DNA of 64,000 bases from Bacteroides sp. (GCA_023665805.1 JAMPDJ010000004.1:62001-126000), one strand, 5' to 3'. Shown: positions 26,515-36,394, counted from the stretch's first letter. Numbers and translations are program-made. Notes: generated by a model not told the origin, from the sequence alone.

Positions 26515-27780
26515 ATGCTGTATTATTTATTCAGGTATTTGGAGCAGTTCGGTATAAGCGGTGCCGGAATGTGGCAGTATATTTCCTTCAGGGGACTGCT
26601 GACCTTGGTACTGAGCCTGCTTATATCCATGTGGTTCGGGCAGTACTTTATCAAATGGATGAGGGCACGCAACATCAACGAGGCTCAGCGCGATGCAAGC
26701 ATAGATCCGTACGGCGTGGAGAAGAAAGGCGTTCCCACTATGGGCGGAATCATCATACTGGTATCAGTCATCGTACCTTGCGTATTGCTGGGACGGCTGC
26801 GCAACATATACATGATTCTGATGCTGGTGACCACCGTATGGCTTGGATTCCTCGGTTTCATGGACGACTACATCAAGCTGAGGAAAAACAAGGACGGTAT
26901 GAAGCCTGTCTACAAACTGGTCGGCCAGGCTGTACTTGGCCTTGTTATAGGCCTGACGCTATGGCAAAGTCCCGACGCGGTAATCCGAGAGAATATTACC
27001 ATTTCACGCACAGGTGGAATAGAGACCGTAACACACAAGAGCGAACCGGTGAAAAGCACTGTCACCACCATACCGTTTGTGAAGAACAACAACCTCAATT
27101 ACAGTAACCTGTTTGCTTTCATGGGCAAATACCGCACGGCTGCCGGTTGGGTGTTCTTCGTGTTCATGGTGACTTTTGTAGTGATGGCGGTAAGCAACGG
27201 TTCCAACCTGAATGACGGCATGGACGGGATGTGCGCCGGGAACTCGGCCATCATGGGCATAGCCTTGGCCATCCTGGCATATGTGTCCAGTCATATAGCC
27301 TTGGCGGGATATCTTAATATAATGTTCGTCCCCGGATCGGAGGAGTTGGTAATCTTCCTGCTCGCATTCGTGGGCGCACTGATTGGCTTCCTGTGGTACA
27401 ACGCATACCCCGCACAAGTGTTCATGGGAGACACGGGAAGCCTGACCATCGGCGGAATAATAGCCGTAACAGCCATAATCATACACAAGGAACTGCTGAT
27501 ACCCCTGATATGCTTCGTATTCCTGGTGGAAAGCATCAGCGTATTGTTGCAGACCAACGTGGCCCGCATGGGCAACAAACGTGGAAAGAAATGGAGAGTA
27601 TTCAAACGGGCTCCAATCCACGACACTTTCCGCATAAAGCCCGGACAACTGGCAAACGATTTACAAATTTTCTTCAACTGGCCAAACGGGTGTTGGCTGG
27701 AAAGCAAGATAACGACGAGATTCTGGATCATCACCATACTGATGGCTTCACTGGCCATCGTGACACTAAAAATCAGATAA
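26515..27780 (+). CDS. mraY: phospho-N-acetylmuramoyl-pentapeptide-transferase
   Basis: A 421-residue integral membrane enzyme that transfers phospho-MurNAc-pentapeptide to undecaprenyl phosphate, making lipid I. The catalytic motifs are visible: GFMDDYIKLRKNKDG, SNLNDGMDGMCAGNS and the MGDTGSL loop. Compared with the 360-residue E. coli enzyme it carries an insertion of about 50 residues (around 160-210, with TVTHKSEPVKSTVT) seen in Bacteroidetes MraY. Genes murE and murD flank it at 37 and 7 bp. Confidence 0.97.
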   Translation: MLYYLFRYLEQFGISGAGMWQYISFRGLLTLVLSLLISMWFGQYFIKWMRARNINEAQRDASIDPYGVEKKGVPTMGGIIILVSVIVPCVLLGRLRNIYMILMLVTTVWLGFLGFMDDYIKLRKNKDGMKPVYKLVGQAVLGLVIGLTLWQSPDAVIRENITISRTGGIETVTHKSEPVKSTVTTIPFVKNNNLNYSNLFAFMGKYRTAAGWVFFVFMVTFVVMAVSNGSNLNDGMDGMCAGNSAIMGIALAILAYVSSHIALAGYLNIMFVPGSEELVIFLLAFVGALIGFLWYNAYPAQVFMGDTGSLTIGGIIAVTAIIIHKELLIPLICFVFLVESISVLLQTNVARMGNKRGKKWRVFKRAPIHDTFRIKPGQLANDLQIFFNWPNGCWLESKITTRFWIITILMASLAIVTLKIR

Positions 27781-27787
27781 TACCGAA

Positions 27788-29122
27788 ATGGATAAGATAG
27801 CAGTACTGGGAGCAGCGGAAAGCGGTGTTGGAGCAGCGGTCCTGGCCTTGAAGAAAGGCTATGACGTGTTCGTGAGCGACATGGGTCGTATCAAAGACCA
27901 CTACAAAGAGATGTTGGACACATACGGCATCGCATGGGAAGAGGGCAAGCACACCCAAGAGAAAATCCTGGATGCCAAGGAGATTGTCAAAAGTCCAGGC
28001 ATACCAGACAACGCTCCCATCGTGTCAAAGGCCATAGAGAAAGGAATACACATAATCAGCGAAATAGAGTTTGCAGGCAGATATACCGATGCGAAGATGA
28101 TATGCATAACGGGTAGCAACGGCAAAACCACTACGACCAGCCTCATCTATCATATTCTGAAGAATGCCGGATACAACGTCGGGCTGGCCGGGAACATAGG
28201 ACGCTCATTGGCATTGCAGATAGCAGAAGAGTGCGGATATGACTATTATGTGATAGAATTGAGCAGCTTCCAGTTGGACAACATGTACGACTTCCATGCC
28301 AACATAGCTGTATTGCTGAACATCACGCCTGACCATTTGGACCGCTACGACAACGACATGCACAAGTATTCCGCATCCAAGATGAGGATAATACAAAATC
28401 TGGAACCGGACGACTCCTTTATCTATTGGGCAGACGACCCTATAATAAAGGAGGAAATAGCCAAATATGGCATAAAGGCACAACAGTGTCCGTTCTCCAT
28501 ATTAAGCAAGAATGGCATGATAGGATATATAGAAAAAGGCACATATACCATAGAGAGGCCCACGCCGTTCAACATGGAACAGGAATCATTGTCACTGCAT
28601 GGAAAGCACAACATGTACAATTCCCTGGCTGCCGGCATAGCCACACGTCTGGCCGGCGTGAGTGACAAGAACCTGAGAGAAAGCCTTGCAGACTTTGAAG
28701 GCGTGGAGCATAGACTGGAAAAGGTAGCCACCGTTGGCGGGGTAGAATATATCAACGACTCGAAGGCGACCAACGTGGATGCCTGCTGGTATGCATTGGA
28801 AAGCATGACTACGCCAACAGTGCTGATTATCGGAGGCAAGGACAAGGGCAATGACTATGAAGCCATCAGGGAACTGGTGAAGCAGAAGTGTGCCGCATTG
28901 GTATATCTTGGAGCGGACAACACCAAGCTGCATGACTTCTTTGATCCTCTCGGCATACCGACATTCGACACACACAACATGAAGGACTGTATAGATGCAT
29001 GTGTGAAAGTGGCCAAACCCGGATATACCGTCCTGCTGAGCCCATGCTGCGCAAGCTTCGACCTGTTCAAGAACATGGAAGACCGTGGCGAACAGTTCAA
29101 GACTCTGGTAAGGAACCTGTAA
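27788..29122 (+). CDS. murD: UDP-N-acetylmuramoylalanine-D-glutamate ligase
   Basis: A 444-residue Mur ligase that adds D-glutamate to UDP-MurNAc-L-Ala in the cytoplasm. The N-terminal Rossmann region (VLGAAESGVGAAVLALKKG), ATP loop ITGSNGKTTTTSLIYH (about residues 109-124), the central HxxE-type region and the C-terminal YINDSKATNVDACWYALES motif are all present. Length matches the family. It begins 7 bp after mraY. Confidence 0.97.
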   Translation: MDKIAVLGAAESGVGAAVLALKKGYDVFVSDMGRIKDHYKEMLDTYGIAWEEGKHTQEKILDAKEIVKSPGIPDNAPIVSKAIEKGIHIISEIEFAGRYTDAKMICITGSNGKTTTTSLIYHILKNAGYNVGLAGNIGRSLALQIAEECGYDYYVIELSSFQLDNMYDFHANIAVLLNITPDHLDRYDNDMHKYSASKMRIIQNLEPDDSFIYWADDPIIKEEIAKYGIKAQQCPFSILSKNGMIGYIEKGTYTIERPTPFNMEQESLSLHGKHNMYNSLAAGIATRLAGVSDKNLRESLADFEGVEHRLEKVATVGGVEYINDSKATNVDACWYALESMTTPTVLIIGGKDKGNDYEAIRELVKQKCAALVYLGADNTKLHDFFDPLGIPTFDTHNMKDCIDACVKVAKPGYTVLLSPCCASFDLFKNMEDRGEQFKTLVRNL

Positions 29123-29170
29123 TACGCATACTGCTTTGACACCCCGCCATATTATATACATGACATAGCT

Positions 29171-30421
29171 ATGAAGAACTGGAGTAAAAAGAACTTTAAG
29201 CAGAATGGCCTGCTACAGGGAGACGGTGCCTTGTGGATGGTGCTGGTGGTTCTGTGCTGTATTTCCATTGTCACTGTATACAGCGCATCCAGCCGCATGA
29301 CATTCGGTTCAGGCAAGTACTGGGCACCGGTCATAAAGCACGCCGAACTCATGCTGGCCGGCATAGGCTTCGCATGGGTACTGCACATGTTACCGTGCAA
29401 GCTATATAAACTGGTCGGACTTGTTCTCACCGTATTCTACTATATAGCCCTCGGTTTGGCCTTTCTTACGGGACAGATAAACGGAGCCTCAAGATGGGCC
29501 GATGTGGGCGATGTCAGATTCCAACCCAGCGAATTCGCAAAATTGGGTCTGGTGATGACCACTGCCTTCATATTCAGTGTCTTCCGCGACAAGAACGGAG
29601 TAAGCGCGTTTGGATTCAAGTTAGCCTTCGCCAATGCAATCCTCACCATGGGGCTTATCGTCACGGAAAACCTCAGCACGGCAATAATCATAGGCGTAGT
29701 GATGCTATGCATGGCCTTCTACTCCCAAGTGCCGACAAAAATACTGGCCACCTTGGTAACCATATGTGTAGCTTTGGGATTGGGAGGGTATCTTACATTA
29801 GTGAGCATACCACAAAGCACGCTGGACAAATGGTACAACGACAAGGAATGCGTAATGCACCGTGTCCCCGTATGGGTAGACCGGCTAAAGGAGACAAATG
29901 AACTGCCGCCAGACCCTAACGACTACGACATCCACGACAACGAACAGGTAACGCATGCGCAAATAGCAGTTGCAACCTGCGGTCTAAAACCACGAGGCCC
30001 GGGCAACTCCGTAGAGCGCGACTACCTGCCACATGCCGACTCCGACTTCATCTATGCCATCCTCATAGAGGAGTGGAGCATATTTGGCGGTGCATTCGTC
30101 ATGTTCATGTACATATTGCTGCTATACCGTGCATACAAGATTTCCAAGAAGTGCAAGTCGCTGTATCCGGCATACTTGATCATGGGACTATCTCTATTGC
30201 TTGTGACGCAGGCGATGGTCAACATGGCAGTGGCCGTGGGTGCGATTCCCGTAACCGGACAGACCCTGCCGCTTGTAAGCCGCGGAGGCACCAGTGCGTT
30301 CGCAAACTGTGCCATTCTGGGAATAATGCTTAGTGTAAGCCGTTCGGCAAAGCGTATTGAGGAGAAAAACGAAGAAACAGAAACAAACACAGAAGCATGC
30401 AACAGCCAAGAATCATTATAA
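29171..30421 (+). CDS. ftsW: FtsW, SEDS-family septal peptidoglycan polymerase
   Basis: A 416-residue polytopic SEDS protein that polymerises lipid II with FtsI. It has about ten membrane helices, the motif GASRWADVGDVRFQPSEFAKLGLV, a large periplasmic loop (about residues 210-285) with the conserved DFIYAILIEEWS region, and PLVSRGGTSAFANCAILG near the end. The C-terminal tail is a short acidic stretch. The end overlaps murG by 25 bp, so the two are coupled. Confidence 0.96.
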   Translation: MKNWSKKNFKQNGLLQGDGALWMVLVVLCCISIVTVYSASSRMTFGSGKYWAPVIKHAELMLAGIGFAWVLHMLPCKLYKLVGLVLTVFYYIALGLAFLTGQINGASRWADVGDVRFQPSEFAKLGLVMTTAFIFSVFRDKNGVSAFGFKLAFANAILTMGLIVTENLSTAIIIGVVMLCMAFYSQVPTKILATLVTICVALGLGGYLTLVSIPQSTLDKWYNDKECVMHRVPVWVDRLKETNELPPDPNDYDIHDNEQVTHAQIAVATCGLKPRGPGNSVERDYLPHADSDFIYAILIEEWSIFGGAFVMFMYILLLYRAYKISKKCKSLYPAYLIMGLSLLLVTQAMVNMAVAVGAIPVTGQTLPLVSRGGTSAFANCAILGIMLSVSRSAKRIEEKNEETETNTEACNSQESL

Positions 30422-31506
30422 GCGGAGGCGGAACCGGAGGACACATATTCCCGGCCATAAGCATAGCCAATGCCCTGAAGAAGTTGGTACCAGAGGCTGA
30501 GATTCTGTTCGTGGGAGCCGACAACCGCATGGAAATGCAACGTGTGCCACAGGCAGGTTACGAAATAGTCGGACTTCCCGTGCGCGGATTGATACGTCCG
30601 TTGTGGAGCCCACGCAATGTAGGTATTCTATGGGACTACCTCAGGAGCAAGAGAATGGTGAAAAAGATTCTGAAGACATTTGCCCCCGATGTGGCAGTAG
30701 GTGTGGGCGGATATGCCAGCGCAGCCACATTGAATGCAGCCTACGACATGGGCATCCCTTGCCTAATCCAAGAGCAGAACAGCTTTGCAGGCCTGACCAA
30801 CAAGACCTTGGCCACAAAGGCAAGCAAAATCTGCGTGGCATATGAAGGAATGGAGAAATTCTTTCCTGCCGACAGGATACTGCTGACCGGGAACCCTGTC
30901 CGCCAGAATCTACAGAATCCCGCCCTGAGCAAGGAGGAGGCCGCAAAGGAATTCGGATTCTCTGCCGACCGCCCCATAATACTGGTTATAGGCGGCAGCC
31001 TGGGAGCACGCACACTGAACAACAGCGTACTGAAACATGTGGAACAGATACGCAATGCAAGTGTGAGGATAATCTGGCAAACCGGCGGATACTACAAGGA
31101 ACATATCGCCCAAGAACTGGAAAGGCTCGGCAAGCCATCCAATCTCTATGTAACCGACTTCATCCAGTCCATGGACAAGGCCTATAAGGCCGCAGACCTC
31201 GTAATCAGCCGTGCAGGAGCAAGCAGCATCAGCGAATTATGTCTTCTGGGCAAGCCCAGCATCCTGGTCCCCAGTCCCAATGTGGCCGAAGATCATCAGA
31301 CACACAATGCAATGGCACTGGTAAACAAAGGAGCCGCACTCATCGTAAAGGATGCCGAGGCAGAAGAAAAACTCTTGCCTTTAGCCTTGGGCACGGCCAT
31401 CGACCATGAGGCCTTGCTTGACCTTGGACATAACGCCCGCGCAATGGCCATGCAGGACTCAGACACCGTCATAGCTCAGGAAGTTCTCAAGTTAATAAAA
31501 AGATAA
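30397..31506 (+). CDS. murG: UDP-N-acetylglucosamine-N-acetylmuramyl-(pentapeptide) pyrophosphoryl-undecaprenol GlcNAc transferase
   Basis: A 369-residue GT28 glycosyltransferase that makes lipid II from lipid I on the inner membrane face. The N-terminal glycine-rich loop IISGGGTGGHIFPAIS, the second G-loop VIGGSLGARTLNN, and the donor-site region DLVISRAGASSISELCLLGKPSILVP are present. The start lies inside the end of ftsW (25 bp overlap). Confidence 0.97.
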   Translation: MQQPRIIISGGGTGGHIFPAISIANALKKLVPEAEILFVGADNRMEMQRVPQAGYEIVGLPVRGLIRPLWSPRNVGILWDYLRSKRMVKKILKTFAPDVAVGVGGYASAATLNAAYDMGIPCLIQEQNSFAGLTNKTLATKASKICVAYEGMEKFFPADRILLTGNPVRQNLQNPALSKEEAAKEFGFSADRPIILVIGGSLGARTLNNSVLKHVEQIRNASVRIIWQTGGYYKEHIAQELERLGKPSNLYVTDFIQSMDKAYKAADLVISRAGASSISELCLLGKPSILVPSPNVAEDHQTHNAMALVNKGAALIVKDAEAEEKLLPLALGTAIDHEALLDLGHNARAMAMQDSDTVIAQEVLKLIKR

Positions 31507-31532
31507 CACACCACACACCATATAATATATAT

Positions 31533-32891
31533 ATGAAAGCAGTATATTTCATAGGCATAGGCGGCATAGGCATGAGTGCCATCGCCCGCTATTTCCTAAA
31601 TACAGGCATCTTCGTAGGCGGATACGACAGGACACCCACGCCGTTGACACATGTCTTGGAGAAAGAGGGTGCCAAGATACATTACAAGGATAACACGGAC
31701 ATGATACCCGAGGAATGCAAAAGCAAGAAAGACTGCCTGGTCGTGTACACGCCCGCCATTCCCTCCACACACAGCGAATTGTCATTCTTCAAGGCCAACG
31801 GCTTCAACATGCAAAAGCGCGCGCAGATACTGGGCACCCTTACCAGAACCCTTAAGGGATTGTGCGTGGCCGGCACTCACGGCAAGACCACCACGTCAGC
31901 AATGGCCGCACACATCCTGCACCAGAGCCATGTGGACTGCAATGCATTCCTGGGCGGCATCACCAAGAACTACGGCACCAATTACATCCTTTCCACGGAA
32001 AGTCCATATGTGGTGATTGAAGCCGACGAATTTGACCGATCCTTCCATTGGCTTACACCGTGGGCTACGGTCATCACTTCAACAGATGCCGATCACCTCG
32101 ACATCTACGGCACCGAAGAGGCTTATCTGGAATCTTTCTCGCATTACACCGGCCTCATCCAGCCGGGCGGCTATCTGATTATGCACAAAGGCCTAAAGAT
32201 GATTCCGCACACACAAGATGGCGTCACCACATATTATTATAGTAGGGACGAGGGCGATTTTCATGCCGAAAACATTCGCATAGCCAACGGCAGCATAGTT
32301 TTCGACTTCCAATCTCCCATCGAAAACATCACAGACATAGAGCTTGGGGTACCCGTGGCCATAAATATAGACAACGGCATCGCGGCCATGGCCATGGCAC
32401 AGTTGGCCGGTGCCCGAGCAGAGGAAATACGCATGGCCATGAAGAGCTATGGCGGTGTGGACAGGCGTTTCGACTTCCATGTCCGCAGGGAGGACGTGGC
32501 TTACATCTCGGACTACGCACACCATCCCGCCGAAATACGACAAAGCATTCTAAGCATCAAGCAATTGTATGCCGGCAAACGCATAAGGGCAATCTTCCAG
32601 CCTCACCTGTATACACGCACAAGGGACTTCTACAGGGACTTTGCCGACGCGCTCTCGCTCCTGGACGACGTGGTGATAATGGACATCTACCCTGCCCGAG
32701 AGGAACCCATCCCCGGAATCACATCCCGGCTGATATACGACCACCTGCGTCCTGGCATCAACAAACGTCTGTGCACCAAGGCCGACCTCATGTCGTTTGT
32801 CACCTCGCGCGACTACGACGTGCTCATCACTTTGGGTGCGGGAGACATAGAGAACTTTGCAGGAGAAATAACGGACGCATTAACTAAATAA
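31533..32891 (+). CDS. murC: UDP-N-acetylmuramate-L-alanine ligase
   Basis: A 452-residue Mur ligase performing the first amino-acid addition to UDP-MurNAc. It has the N-terminal nucleotide loop FIGIGGIGMSAIARYF, the ATP loop VAGTHGKTTTSAMAAH (about residues 112-127), the EADEFDRSFHWLTP segment and the C-terminal FQPHLYTRTRDF motif. The start is preceded by a pure ATATATAT leader rather than a Shine-Dalgarno. It lies between murG and ftsQ. Confidence 0.97.
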   Translation: MKAVYFIGIGGIGMSAIARYFLNTGIFVGGYDRTPTPLTHVLEKEGAKIHYKDNTDMIPEECKSKKDCLVVYTPAIPSTHSELSFFKANGFNMQKRAQILGTLTRTLKGLCVAGTHGKTTTSAMAAHILHQSHVDCNAFLGGITKNYGTNYILSTESPYVVIEADEFDRSFHWLTPWATVITSTDADHLDIYGTEEAYLESFSHYTGLIQPGGYLIMHKGLKMIPHTQDGVTTYYYSRDEGDFHAENIRIANGSIVFDFQSPIENITDIELGVPVAINIDNGIAAMAMAQLAGARAEEIRMAMKSYGGVDRRFDFHVRREDVAYISDYAHHPAEIRQSILSIKQLYAGKRIRAIFQPHLYTRTRDFYRDFADALSLLDDVVIMDIYPAREEPIPGITSRLIYDHLRPGINKRLCTKADLMSFVTSRDYDVLITLGAGDIENFAGEITDALTK

Positions 32892-32897
32892 TACGGC

Positions 32898-33635
32898 ATG
32901 AAGATTGCAATCAAGATAGTCATGTTGTTAGGGGTTGTCGGATATCTGACATTCGCCATAGCCAAGATGTCCGGCAACTACAACCAACGGATATGCAAAG
33001 ACACAAGAATATGCCTGGAGGATTCCATGAACCATGATTTCGTGGACTCGCAGTTCGTGGCCGGCCTTCTGTCTGCGGGAAACACACAGATACAGGGTCA
33101 GCCCATACGCGACATCGACATCAAAGGCATCGAGGAGACATTACGGAAGTGCCCGTATATCGACTCGGTAATCTGCTACTACACCCCGGAAGACCTGATG
33201 TGCATAATGGTGATGCCATGCAGGCCCGTACTGCATGTCATGGCAGACAACGGAGAAGATTTCTACATGGACGACAAAGGCAACGACATGCCCACAGGGC
33301 ACTTCACCCTGGACCTCTGCCTGGCCACCGGCAACATAACCAAACAGTTTGCCAAGGAACACCTTCTGGACATAGCCGGCTTCATCAACACACATGCCCC
33401 GTGGAACAAGAACATACAGCAAATACACGTCAGGTCTCCCAAGCACATAGAACTTATCCCTTCAGTCGAAGGACAAACCATCATCCTTGGCGAGCCTGTC
33501 GACATAGAAGACAAGATGAAACGGCTTGCGGCATTCTATGACGAATGCCTCAGCAAAGCCGGATGGAACAAATACGGCATCATCAATCTGAACTATGCGG
33601 ACCAAGTCGTCTGCACCAAGAAACACAGGAAATAA
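32898..33635 (+). CDS. ftsQ: cell division protein FtsQ
   Basis: A 245-residue bitopic protein with one N-terminal membrane helix (about residues 5-22) and a periplasmic part containing a POTRA-like segment (GQPIRDIDIKGIEETLRKCPYIDSVICYYTPEDLMCIMVM, about 70-110) and a following beta domain. It is weakly conserved, as usual for FtsQ; position between murC and ftsA and the topology support the call. It scaffolds FtsL/FtsB in the divisome. It starts 6 bp after murC and ends 17 bp before the ftsA start. Confidence 0.9.
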   Translation: MKIAIKIVMLLGVVGYLTFAIAKMSGNYNQRICKDTRICLEDSMNHDFVDSQFVAGLLSAGNTQIQGQPIRDIDIKGIEETLRKCPYIDSVICYYTPEDLMCIMVMPCRPVLHVMADNGEDFYMDDKGNDMPTGHFTLDLCLATGNITKQFAKEHLLDIAGFINTHAPWNKNIQQIHVRSPKHIELIPSVEGQTIILGEPVDIEDKMKRLAAFYDECLSKAGWNKYGIINLNYADQVVCTKKHRK

Positions 33636-33652
33636 AGACACTATACACACCT

Positions 33653-35005
33653 ATGGCAGCAGAAAAGGACATTATCGTAGCATTGGAGTTGGCAACTACC
33701 TCCATACGTGCCATTGCCGGACAGCGCATGTCCGACGGCACCATGCAAGTACTGGCATTCGCAGAAGAAAACTCTTCTCATTGCATACGTAAGGGAATCA
33801 TCGACAACATCGACAAGACCACGCAGGCCATATCGCGTGTCTTGGGGCAGATAGGATTGCAGTTGGGCCAAACCATCTCACGCATCTACGTGGGACTGGG
33901 CGGACAATCGCTGCATTCCAGACAAAACCACATACAACGCTCGTTCGACGAAAGGACCCAGATTGCCAATTCGCTCATAGACCAGTTGATGGACACCAAC
34001 CGCGGCATGGTGTATACCGACTCGGAAATACTGGAGGTCGTTCCGCAGGAATACCGCGTGGGCAACCGTACCATCTCTGATATCGTAGGCATGCAGGCCG
34101 AACAAATCGAAGCTCATTTCCTGAACATCATTGCCCGCAGCTCGCTTGCCGGAAACATAGAAAAATGCATCAACGGTGGCGGAGCGGACATCGCGGAACT
34201 CCTCATCACGCCCATGGCCTTGGGCGATTCCATCCTCAATGCAAGTGAAAAGCGTTCCGGTTGCGCCCTTGTGGACTTGGGAGCAGACACCACCACCGTA
34301 AGCATATACACCAACAATATCCTGCGCAAGCTGGTGGTCCTGCCACTTGGCAGCAACAATGCCACCATGGACATTGCCAACTGTCTCACCACCGAGGCCG
34401 ACGAGGCCGAGAGCCTGAAGTTGAAATACGGGCGCGCCATCATAGAGACTCCCGATGCCTTGCAGAACAATACAATCAAGATTTCCCACGGCCGGGAGAT
34501 AAGCGAGGCCAAGTTATGCGAAATCATAGAGGCCAGGTACGAAGAGATACTGCGCAACGTGTGGGCACAAATCGAAGACGAAAGCGAGAAACTGACCTCC
34601 GGCATTATCTTCACCGGAGGCGGAGCACAGATACGTTCCTTAGTGGAGGCTTTCCAGAATATCATGACATGCGACAGGCAAATACGTGTTGCCAAGGGAA
34701 TGCCGGCGGACATCAGCCTGTGCCCGGGCATATTCGTTCCCGACAACGGCCGTACCAACAATATCCTGTCCCTGCTGCTGCATGGCGAACAGAACTGCAT
34801 AACACGTACAGCCAATCCCACTGACGAACAACCGGCCGACAAAACAACAGAAGAGACCGGCACACCGCTACCTGCCGACAACGAAGCGGACAATACCGAC
34901 AACGAACAGAATGCAGACGGACAGACAGAACAGAAAAAGAAGCAACCGTTCAAGAAATTCTTCACCATACTCACGAAGGCCCTCATAGAGGACGACGGCG
35001 AATAA
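33653..35005 (+). CDS. ftsA: cell division protein FtsA
   Basis: A 450-residue actin-like ATPase that tethers FtsZ to the membrane. The start at 33653 (MAAEKDIIVALELATTSIRA) is chosen since it gives the normal N-terminus; the longer frame lies in ftsQ. Actin-fold motifs include VALELATTSIRAIAG (phosphate 1), CALVDLGADTTTVSIY (phosphate 2) and GIIFTGGGAQI (adenosine). The C-terminal region is Glu/Thr/Asp-rich, followed by a Lys/Phe-rich amphipathic end (KKKQPFKKFFTILTKAL) fitting the membrane-targeting helix. Confidence 0.96.
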   Translation: MAAEKDIIVALELATTSIRAIAGQRMSDGTMQVLAFAEENSSHCIRKGIIDNIDKTTQAISRVLGQIGLQLGQTISRIYVGLGGQSLHSRQNHIQRSFDERTQIANSLIDQLMDTNRGMVYTDSEILEVVPQEYRVGNRTISDIVGMQAEQIEAHFLNIIARSSLAGNIEKCINGGGADIAELLITPMALGDSILNASEKRSGCALVDLGADTTTVSIYTNNILRKLVVLPLGSNNATMDIANCLTTEADEAESLKLKYGRAIIETPDALQNNTIKISHGREISEAKLCEIIEARYEEILRNVWAQIEDESEKLTSGIIFTGGGAQIRSLVEAFQNIMTCDRQIRVAKGMPADISLCPGIFVPDNGRTNNILSLLLHGEQNCITRTANPTDEQPADKTTEETGTPLPADNEADNTDNEQNADGQTEQKKKQPFKKFFTILTKALIEDDGE

Positions 35006-35038
35006 CCATCACATAACAGTCATAAATACAGTCAGGCT

Positions 35039-36298
35039 ATGAGCAATCAAGATAACAACTTCGACATGGGGCTGCCCATTACCGGAATTCCGCAGACCAA
35101 CAACTGTTTCATCAAGGTCATCGGCGTAGGCGGGGGCGGAGGCAACGCCGTGAACCACATGTACCGCGAGGGCATACACGATGTGTCCTATATCGTGTGC
35201 AATACAGACAAGAAGGCCCTGGAGGATGCCGCCGTACCCAACCATCTGCAACTTGGCAACGACGGCCTGGGAGCGGGCAACCGTCCCGAGAAAGCACGCC
35301 AGGCCGCCGAAAGCAGCATAGATGCCATCAAACAGATGCTTAACGACGGTACCCGCATGGTTTTCATCACCGCCGGCATGGGCGGAGGCACGGGCACGGG
35401 CGCAGCACCCATCATTGCCAAATGTGCCAAGGATTCGGGAATACTCACAGTGGGCATCGTCACCATCCCGTTCAAGTTCGAAGGCACGAAGAAGATAAAC
35501 CAGGCCCTGGATGGCGTGGAGGAGATTTCCAAGCACGTGGATGCATTATTGGTAATAAACAATGAAAGACTGAGAGAGATATACACCGACCTGGGCGTGC
35601 TCAACGCCTTTGCCAAGGCCGACGACACTCTTACCATTGCAGCCAAGAGCATAGCAGAAATCATCACCATGCACGGCATCATCAATCTGGACTTCGAGGA
35701 CGTGACCACCGTCCTCAAGGATGGAGGCGTGGCCATCATGAGTACCGGATACGGAGAGGGCGAAAACCGTGTGACCAAGGCTTTGAAGGAAGCCATCACG
35801 TCTCCTTTGCTGAACCACAACGACATATTCAACTCCAAGAAAGTGCTCCTCAACATCAACTTCTGCGACGACGACGACCACAGCGAGCTGATGATGGAGG
35901 AAATGAACGAGATACACGAGTTCATGGGCAAGTTCCGCAACGATGTGGAAACCAAGTGGGGACTGGCCACCGATTCCAGCCTGGGCAACAAGGTGAAGAT
36001 CACCCTGCTGGCCACCGGCTTCGGCCTGCAGAGCATCAGCGGGATGAATGCCCACATGGAGGAAAAGAAAGAGAAGCTCAGCGACGAGGAACGCGAAAGA
36101 CAGGAAGCACGAGACGAGCTTATCAACACCTATTACCAGGACGGCAACAAGTCTTGCAAACTTCGTCACAACAACATCTTCATATACTCCGAAGACAACA
36201 TGGACAACGACGACATCATATCACGCGTGGATGCCACGCCCACATGCCGCCGTACCAAGGACGAACTGAACAGACTGAAAAGCGACAGTCTGGCATAA
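35039..36298 (+). CDS. ftsZ: cell division protein FtsZ
   Basis: A 419-residue tubulin-like GTPase forming the Z ring. The N-terminal GVGGGGGNAVNHM, the tubulin signature GGGTGTGAAP and the following domain (GVEEISKHVDALLVINNERL; synergy-loop region DFEDVTTVLKDGGVAIMSTG) are intact. After the globular core (about residue 335) the tail is short and charged and ends ATPTCRRTKDELNRLKSDSLA, so the conserved C-terminal peptide is diverged from E. coli. It is the last gene of the dcw run; a 19-bp hairpin follows at 36349-36394. Confidence 0.97.
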   Translation: MSNQDNNFDMGLPITGIPQTNNCFIKVIGVGGGGGNAVNHMYREGIHDVSYIVCNTDKKALEDAAVPNHLQLGNDGLGAGNRPEKARQAAESSIDAIKQMLNDGTRMVFITAGMGGGTGTGAAPIIAKCAKDSGILTVGIVTIPFKFEGTKKINQALDGVEEISKHVDALLVINNERLREIYTDLGVLNAFAKADDTLTIAAKSIAEIITMHGIINLDFEDVTTVLKDGGVAIMSTGYGEGENRVTKALKEAITSPLLNHNDIFNSKKVLLNINFCDDDDHSELMMEEMNEIHEFMGKFRNDVETKWGLATDSSLGNKVKITLLATGFGLQSISGMNAHMEEKKEKLSDEERERQEARDELINTYYQDGNKSCKLRHNNIFIYSEDNMDNDDIISRVDATPTCRRTKDELNRLKSDSLA

Positions 36299-36348
36299 GC
36301 TATCATAAATCACCCTTACGCGACATACGCGATACCCCGTCCATACTC

Positions 36349-36394
36349 TGAAGTGCCCCCAAAAGTTAGACACAAAACTTTTGGGGGCACTTCA
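36349..36394. terminator. perfect 19-bp inverted repeat after ftsZ, terminator with IS-end-like sequence
   Basis: The arms 36349-36367 and 36376-36394 are perfectly complementary (TGAAGTGCCCCCAAAAGTT and its reverse complement) around an 8-base loop AGACACAA. A T-run follows at 36404-36409. It sits between the converging ftsZ and recO and could stop transcription both ways. The arm plus loop (…CCCCAAAAGTTAGACAC) resembles the terminal repeats of IS3/IS150-type elements, as though two element ends were joined; no transposase is present. Confidence 0.72.

Noticed and set aside
36349..36394. complete insertion sequence
   Set aside because: Only end-like inverted repeats with an 8-base loop; no transposase frame and no target duplication could be shown.
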